A stretch of DNA of 64,000 nt from VXYL01 sp965208525 (lineage in GTDB: Bacteria > Pseudomonadota > Gammaproteobacteria > Pseudomonadales > Azotimanducaceae), in NCBI GenBank assembly GCA_965208525.1, contig OZ242340.1:3286001-3350000 (forward strand), given 5' to 3'. The translations under genes were made by a program, and so were the position numbers. Positions 59,836 through 64,000 of this stretch are shown here, one piece after another. The stretch's first letter is position 1. The number at the start of each line of letters is the position of its first letter. The notes beneath the pieces are model-generated. The model was not told the DNA's origin and ran no database searches. It worked only from the letters and a program-made list of their open reading frames with translations.

Positions 59836-60867
59836 TCAACGCAACGCTGGCAGTACGTCTCTCGCGAAGCGGGCGGTGTAATCGCCCGGACCGGTGGGCT
59901 CGGTGGGCATTGGGTGGGGCACCACGATGTCGATGCCGAGGTCCCAACCATCGATCTCGCGCAGCTTGGCGATGATCGCATCGGCATCGCCGTGCAGGGC
60001 GAAGGCGTCGACAGCGTCATCGCCGAGAAACGCAACCGCATCGCCCGCCGCTTCGAGGTCCCTCGCGTGGTGGAAGTCCGGCCAGACGCGGCGCTTCAGT
60101 TCACTCACCGACGGCCCGTTCCAGGCCACGTTGCAGGTGTCGAACAGCATCGGCGAGTATTCGTAGTAGCCAGCCGCAATTGCCCGGCCAATGCGACCGA
60201 CACGCCGCGCGGCCTCGGCCAATGGCTCGCTGTCGGACACCAGCACCGTGTGGAAAACGCAGCCGATGCGGACGCTGGCAGGATCTCGGCCCGCTTCCTC
60301 GGCCCCTTCCCGCACGAGACGCACCGCACGGGCAAGGTTGGCGCGTTGCACGCCCACGCGGATGAACACCCCGTCCGCCACCGCGCCGGCCATGCGCAGC
60401 GTGCGTGGTCCACCAGCGGCAATCCAGACCGGCACCGGCGTCGCATGGCCGAGGCGTGCGGGCCGCGCGGCGCCCACTTCCAACCGTTCGCCAGCCAAGA
60501 GCCGGCGGATCACCTGCACGGATTCGGCGAGTTCGGCCACGGTCGCGGGCTTGCGTCCCATGAGACGCACTGCCGTGTCCCCTACTCCCATGCCAAGCCA
60601 GGCTCGCCCCGGTGCGAGTGCATCCACCGTGGCGATGGAACCGGCGATCACCGCTGGCTGGCGCATGACCGGATTCTCGATCAAAGGCCCAAGCCGAATG
60701 CAACTCGTGGCTTGCAGTGCCGCCGCGAGCATGACGTACGGATCCCGCGCCAAGAGCGGCGACGAAGGGATGAAGCCATAGTCCCAACCGAGCGATTCAA
60801 GCCGCTGCGCGTCGTGCGCAAACGCCGCAGGCGAGGTCATGTCGAGGCGGTTGAGACCGAATTGCAT
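59836..60867 (-). CDS. Luciferase-like (LLM class) oxidoreductase
   Basis: This 343-residue TIM-barrel flavin- or F420-dependent oxidoreductase has LESLGWDYGFIPSSPLLARD, IRLGPLIENPVMRQPAVIAG, SIATVDALAPGRAWLGMGVG and PVPVWIAAGGPRTLRMAGAV. The GPLIxNPVxRxP and GRAWLGxGxGD patterns are close to the methylene-tetrahydromethanopterin reductase-like group, many of which use F420. The cofactor is not decided by the sequence I can read. A second member of the superfamily starts at 63852. The gene is divergent from the glycosyltransferase with 81 bases between starts. Confidence 0.88.
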   Translation of the reverse strand: MQFGLNRLDMTSPAAFAHDAQRLESLGWDYGFIPSSPLLARDPYVMLAAALQATSCIRLGPLIENPVMRQPAVIAGSIATVDALAPGRAWLGMGVGDTAVRLMGRKPATVAELAESVQVIRRLLAGERLEVGAARPARLGHATPVPVWIAAGGPRTLRMAGAVADGVFIRVGVQRANLARAVRLVREGAEEAGRDPASVRIGCVFHTVLVSDSEPLAEAARRVGRIGRAIAAGYYEYSPMLFDTCNVAWNGPSVSELKRRVWPDFHHARDLEAAGDAVAFLGDDAVDAFALHGDADAIIAKLREIDGWDLGIDIVVPHPMPTEPTGPGDYTARFARDVLPALR

Positions 60868-60948
60868 GGGGTGCGATGCTTGGCGGATGAACCTTCACCA
60901 TAGCAGGCTGGCCGACACCGAAGCGCTTCTCCACCGGCGCGTTGCCGC

Positions 60949-62085
60949 ATGAAAGTGGTGCAGGTTTTGCCGGCGTTGCAGGGCGGTGGGGTCGAACGCG
61001 GCACGCTGGAAATCGGCAGCGCCTTGGTGGCTGGCGGGCACGAGTCGCTGGTGCTCTCCGCCGGCGGCCGGATGGTGGCGGAGCTCGAGGAAGCTGGGAG
61101 TCGGCATGTCGATTGGGCGTTGGGGCGCAAGCACCCGGCCGTAGCCCTCGAAGTGCGGCCCCTGCGACGCTGGCTGGCGCGCGTGCAACCCGACATCCTG
61201 CATGTTCGCTCGCGTGTGCCGGCGTGGCTCTGTTGGCTGGCGTGGCGGCGGATGCCGGTAGGCGCGCGTCCGCGCTTCGTCACCACCCTCCATGGCCTGC
61301 ACTCGATCCATCCGTTCAGCGCGATCATGGCGCGGGGCGAGCGGGTGATCGTGGTGTCGGATACCGCCAAGCGCTATCTACTTGACAACTACGTCGGCGC
61401 CGGCGCCCCGGTACTGCAACGCACGGGGCTGACGGTGGATCGGATTCACCGCATCTACCGCGGCATCGATCCTAGCCGCTACCATCGAGGCTACCGCCCC
61501 TGCGACGGGTGGCTCGTGAACTGGCAGCAGGACTTCGGCGTGCTGAAGGGACGCCGCGTCGTGCTGCTGCCAGGACGCTTGACCCGGCTCAAGGGACACG
61601 AGGATTTCCCGATCGTCATGGAGCGCCTGTGCGAGCGGCATCCCGACGCCATCGGCGTGGTGGTGGGTGGCGAGGAAGAGCGAAACCGCGCCTATGCGGC
61701 ATCGATTCGCGCCGCCTCGCCCGGCATTGTCTTCACGGGCCACCGCAACGATCTGCGCGACATCATGGCCGCGGCAAGCGCCGTGGTGTCGCTGTCGAAC
61801 CGGCCCGAGTCCTTTGGTCGGGTGGCGCTCGAAGCGCTGTCCCTGGGCGTGCCTGTGGTCGGCTATGACCACGGCGGCGTGGGCGAAATCCTCGAGCAGG
61901 TGTTCCCGGAGGGACGCGTGCCGGTGGGCCGCCCCGACGAGGCGGCGAACCGACTCGCTGCCGTGCTCGATGACGAAGCAGTTGCCAGATCGCGCATCCA
62001 GGGCCACGATTTCACGTTGCAGCGCATGTGCGGGGAGACGCTGGCGCTGTACGAGCAACTGGCGGCCGACGCATGGCAGCGCTGA
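60949..62085 (+). CDS. Glycosyltransferase family 4 (GT-B)
   Basis: This 378-residue retaining glycosyltransferase has an N-terminal acceptor domain with MKVVQVLPALQGGGVERGTL and ILHVRSRVPAWLCWLAWRRM. Its C-terminal donor domain has VVLLPGRLTRLKGHEDFPIV, IVFTGHRNDLRDIMAAASAV and the E-x7-E motif in RPESFGRVALEALSLGVPVV. The resemblance is to lipopolysaccharide or capsule glycosyltransferases. It overlaps the polysaccharide deacetylase by 13 bases, so the two are a coupled unit probably making a cell-surface glycan. Confidence 0.93.
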   Translation: MKVVQVLPALQGGGVERGTLEIGSALVAGGHESLVLSAGGRMVAELEEAGSRHVDWALGRKHPAVALEVRPLRRWLARVQPDILHVRSRVPAWLCWLAWRRMPVGARPRFVTTLHGLHSIHPFSAIMARGERVIVVSDTAKRYLLDNYVGAGAPVLQRTGLTVDRIHRIYRGIDPSRYHRGYRPCDGWLVNWQQDFGVLKGRRVVLLPGRLTRLKGHEDFPIVMERLCERHPDAIGVVVGGEEERNRAYAASIRAASPGIVFTGHRNDLRDIMAAASAVVSLSNRPESFGRVALEALSLGVPVVGYDHGGVGEILEQVFPEGRVPVGRPDEAANRLAAVLDDEAVARSRIQGHDFTLQRMCGETLALYEQLAADAWQR

Positions 62086-62891
62086 TCGGACTCGCGCTGC
62101 TGGGCCTCGCCTTGGCGGCGGTGTCCTTTCGCTTTGCCTGGTGGCGACCGCGGGTGCCGGAAGAGCATCCCCGGGTGCTGATGTACCACATGGTGCGAGA
62201 GACCATTCCCGGCGCCAGGTTCAACAAGCTGCGCGTGCCGCCGGCGATGTTCGCCAAGCAGGTCGCGTGGCTCAAGGAAAACGGCTGGCATTTCGCGTTC
62301 CTCTCGGAACTAGGCCACGACGACTTGCCGCCGAAGACCGTTGCCATCACCTTCGATGACGGCTATCGGGACAACCTCTTGGCAGCGCAGCCAATCCTGG
62401 CGGAACATGGCGCCAAGGCGACGCTGTTTCTCGTGCTGGATCGTCACGACGTGGACTGGTCGGTGGCACGCAAGGCGCATCACGACGAAGGCGAACTCAT
62501 GGGCGAGGGGAAGTTGAGCGATCCCGAAGTCATGCAGATGCTTGCGTCGGGGTTGTGGGAAATCGGCGCCCACACAATCAGCCACTCGCCGCTGCCCTCC
62601 CTGGACCAAGGCTCGAGGCGTGCCGAGATCGTCGGGGGGCGCGAAGCGCTCGAAGGCAAGTTCAGCGTGCGCGTGCAATCCTTCGCCTATCCCTTTGGCG
62701 TCTTCGACGATCGGGATGTGGCCTTGGTGGGCGAGGCCGGCTACGCCTTCGCCGTCACCACCGAACCCGGCATCAGCCGCGACCTCAAGGCCGAGGCACT
62801 GCGCCTGAAGCGCGTCAAGGTCAGCGGCGCCGAAGGCATGTTCGCCTTCCGGTTGCGCATGGCCACAGGCCATCGTGGCGCGAAGGGGTAG
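62073..62891 (+). CDS. Membrane-anchored polysaccharide deacetylase
   Basis: This 272-residue carbohydrate esterase 4-type (NodB homology) protein has an N-terminal anchor (LIGLALLGLALAAVSFRFAW), HPRVLMYHMVRE, the catalytic base and metal motif ITFDDGYRDN, the HTISH metal-binding motif, FAYPFG and GYAFAVTTEPG. It removes acetyl or N-acetyl groups from a glycan in the periplasm. Its overlap with the glycosyltransferase implies a shared pathway. The start is the ATG at 62073 inside the glycosyltransferase gene; the following gap of 208 bases contains a repeated segment. Confidence 0.92.
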   Translation: MAALIGLALLGLALAAVSFRFAWWRPRVPEEHPRVLMYHMVRETIPGARFNKLRVPPAMFAKQVAWLKENGWHFAFLSELGHDDLPPKTVAITFDDGYRDNLLAAQPILAEHGAKATLFLVLDRHDVDWSVARKAHHDEGELMGEGKLSDPEVMQMLASGLWEIGAHTISHSPLPSLDQGSRRAEIVGGREALEGKFSVRVQSFAYPFGVFDDRDVALVGEAGYAFAVTTEPGISRDLKAEALRLKRVKVSGAEGMFAFRLRMATGHRGAKG

Positions 62892-63049
62892 CGACTTGCG
62901 GAGCCGCATGTCTTGGAGTTGCCACCCCGGCAGGCCCCGTCTCGCGGGGAAGTGGCTGGTTGCACCTTTTGGCCCTTGGTCTCTGCGCCTTCGGCGCGAG
63001 GAGGGTGATGGGGCGTCGCTTCGAGGTGCGTCACACCGCGCCATCCGGC

Positions 63050-63083
63050 CGGCACGTTGGTGTTGGCTCGACTTCGCGACACA
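63050..63083 (+). repeat. Dispersed 34-bp segment shared with 26456-26490
   Basis: GGCACGTTGGTGTTGGCTCG and the next bases match the minus strand of 26456-26490 at 30 of 34 positions, including an identical run of 19. In both places it lies between genes and ends close to a coding region. No nested stem accompanies this copy. Confidence 0.65.
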
Positions 63084-63099
63084 TCCTCGGCCTATCAGC

Positions 63100-63855
63100 A
63101 TGTTCCGCTCAAAGCCCCCGCCCCTCGCCAAAACGACTCTGCTGGCCGTTGCCCTGCTGGCGCCGGTGGCGACGGCCAAGAACCTGCACTACGACGCCCG
63201 CGTCGGCTGGCTCAATGCCGGCGCCATCAACATCACCTTCGTGCAGGATGGAGACCAGTACGAACTGTCGGGTTCCGTGCGCGTACGGGGCGCCATCGCC
63301 AAGCTCGTGCGCTGGCGAGGATGGTTCGCGGCAACCGGCGAGTTCGACGGCGATTGGCCGCGCACCGACGCATACCTCTTGATGGAGGAAAACCGGGGCG
63401 AGCGCGAGGTGTTGCTGTCGCGGGGAGGACGCACCGTGTTGCATGGCAGCCACCGCGACTCCGAGGAACTCGAAGGTCCACCGGGCTCCGACATCATGTC
63501 GGTGCTCTTCCTCGCCCCCCACTGCCTCGACGGCGCGGTGGTTCACGACGGCGAGGACCCCTATCGCATTCGCCTCAGCAAATCCGCGCCGGTACAGATC
63601 AAGCAGCCACAGCCTTGGTATTCGGGTGCGGGACTGCGCTGCGACTACGATTTTCGCTACCGCGACGGCAGCACGCGGCGGGTGTCGCTTTGGGTGGCCG
63701 ATGTGCAGGGCGAGCCGTGGCCGGTGCGCATCCGCGTGCGCGTGCCGCTAAGGCCCGACGGCCTCTTGCGGTTGCGTGTCGATGCCTACGGCGGTGATGA
63801 TGCCGCACCGTCAATCCCACCGATGCAACAAGAAGCCATTTCTCTCACCCCATGA
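63100..63855 (+). CDS. Secreted DUF3108-like protein
   Basis: This 251-residue protein has a signal peptide (AKTTLLAVALLAPVATAKNL) and a beta-rich body. The body includes LHYDARVGWLNAGAINITFV, GDQYELSGSVRVRG, LMEENRGEREVLLSRGGRTV, DIMSVLFLAPHCLDGAVVHD and VRVPLRPDGLLRLRVDAY. This is the pattern of the DUF3108 family, periplasmic proteins of unknown function. It follows the glycosyltransferase/deacetylase pair, and its stop overlaps the start of the next gene as ATGA. The upstream frame to 62875 runs through repeat DNA, so I used ATG 63100. Confidence 0.82.
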   Translation: MFRSKPPPLAKTTLLAVALLAPVATAKNLHYDARVGWLNAGAINITFVQDGDQYELSGSVRVRGAIAKLVRWRGWFAATGEFDGDWPRTDAYLLMEENRGEREVLLSRGGRTVLHGSHRDSEELEGPPGSDIMSVLFLAPHCLDGAVVHDGEDPYRIRLSKSAPVQIKQPQPWYSGAGLRCDYDFRYRDGSTRRVSLWVADVQGEPWPVRIRVRVPLRPDGLLRLRVDAYGGDDAAPSIPPMQQEAISLTP

Positions 63856-64000
63856 AACTCGGCGTTCTCGACCAATCCCCCATCGCCCGAGGCGAAAACG
63901 CGGCGCAGGCCCTCGCGAACACGACCGCCCTCGCACGCCGCTGCGACGAACTCGGCTATCACCGCTATTGGGTGGCGGAACACCATGCCTCCGATTCGCT
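63852..64000 (+). CDS. Luciferase-like oxidoreductase (5' part only)
   Basis: The first 49 residues, MKLGVLDQSPIARGENAAQA and LARRCDELGYHRYWVAEHHA, match the N-terminus of LLM class oxidoreductases of the YhbW/MsnO8 group. The rest lies beyond the window. The start overlaps the preceding stop by 4 bases. Confidence 0.88.
   Translation, partial: MKLGVLDQSPIARGENAAQALANTTALARRCDELGYHRYWVAEHHASDS

Overview
The window is G+C-rich DNA (about two thirds by eye) and densely coded. It looks like the chromosome of a gammaproteobacterium, probably an uncultured, possibly marine or host-associated one. The class-level evidence is the dnaX-ybaB-recR order, a pspF/pspABC locus, recCBD, LexA, RarA, LolA and YejABE. 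The lifestyle is an inference from the sulfatase with its activator, the TonB-dependent receptor and the CoA-transferases. I saw no tRNA, rRNA, CRISPR array, integrase or transposase.

Layout. 1-2.8 kb: recR (cut by the window edge), ybaB and dnaX on the minus strand. 2.8-3.6 kb: a glycerophosphodiester phosphodiesterase. 3.6-8 kb: an extended phage-shock locus, with pspA, pspB, pspC, a toastrack-type (DUF2807-like) protein and two small membrane proteins on the minus strand, and divergent pspF overlapping a VOC protein. 8.4-11 kb: a two-subunit molybdenum hydroxylase. 11-12.4 kb: a CaiB/BaiF CoA-transferase. 12.5-21.3 kb: recC, recB, recD. 21.5-23.9 kb: a Cys-type sulfatase and its formylglycine-generating enzyme. 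24-26.4 kb: an epoxide hydrolase and an AAA ATPase. 26.6-33.3 kb, minus strand: mscS, hypoxanthine phosphoribosyltransferase, lolA, rarA and a SPOR/CBM9/beta-barrel protein. 33.9 kb: lexA. 34.6-37 kb: a double-length CoA-transferase. 37-41 kb: yejA, yejB, yejE. 41-46 kb: a pair of ABC exporters. 46-54.8 kb: a GyrI-like protein, a beta-propeller/di-heme protein and a MacAB-like tripartite efflux operon. 55-64 kb: a FemAB-like protein, a TonB-dependent receptor, a DUF1761 protein, two luciferase-like oxidoreductases, a glycosyltransferase, a polysaccharide deacetylase and a DUF3108-like protein.

The most unusual content is a population of short palindromic repeats. One type is a tandem pair of hairpins: a variable first hairpin, then a GCGCC-type second hairpin. 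Its copies sit between genes, as inverted pairs (REPIN-like), and in frame inside proteins, where they are translated (molybdenum hydroxylase small subunit, SPOR/beta-barrel protein, LolA N-terminus). A different palindrome lies in frame in the phosphodiesterase. Between mscS and lexA one such repeat alternates with copies of the mscS translation start, giving three 30-codon decoy reading frames. Base changes between copies are matched on the opposite arm, so the palindromes look maintained. No mobilising enzyme is present in the window.
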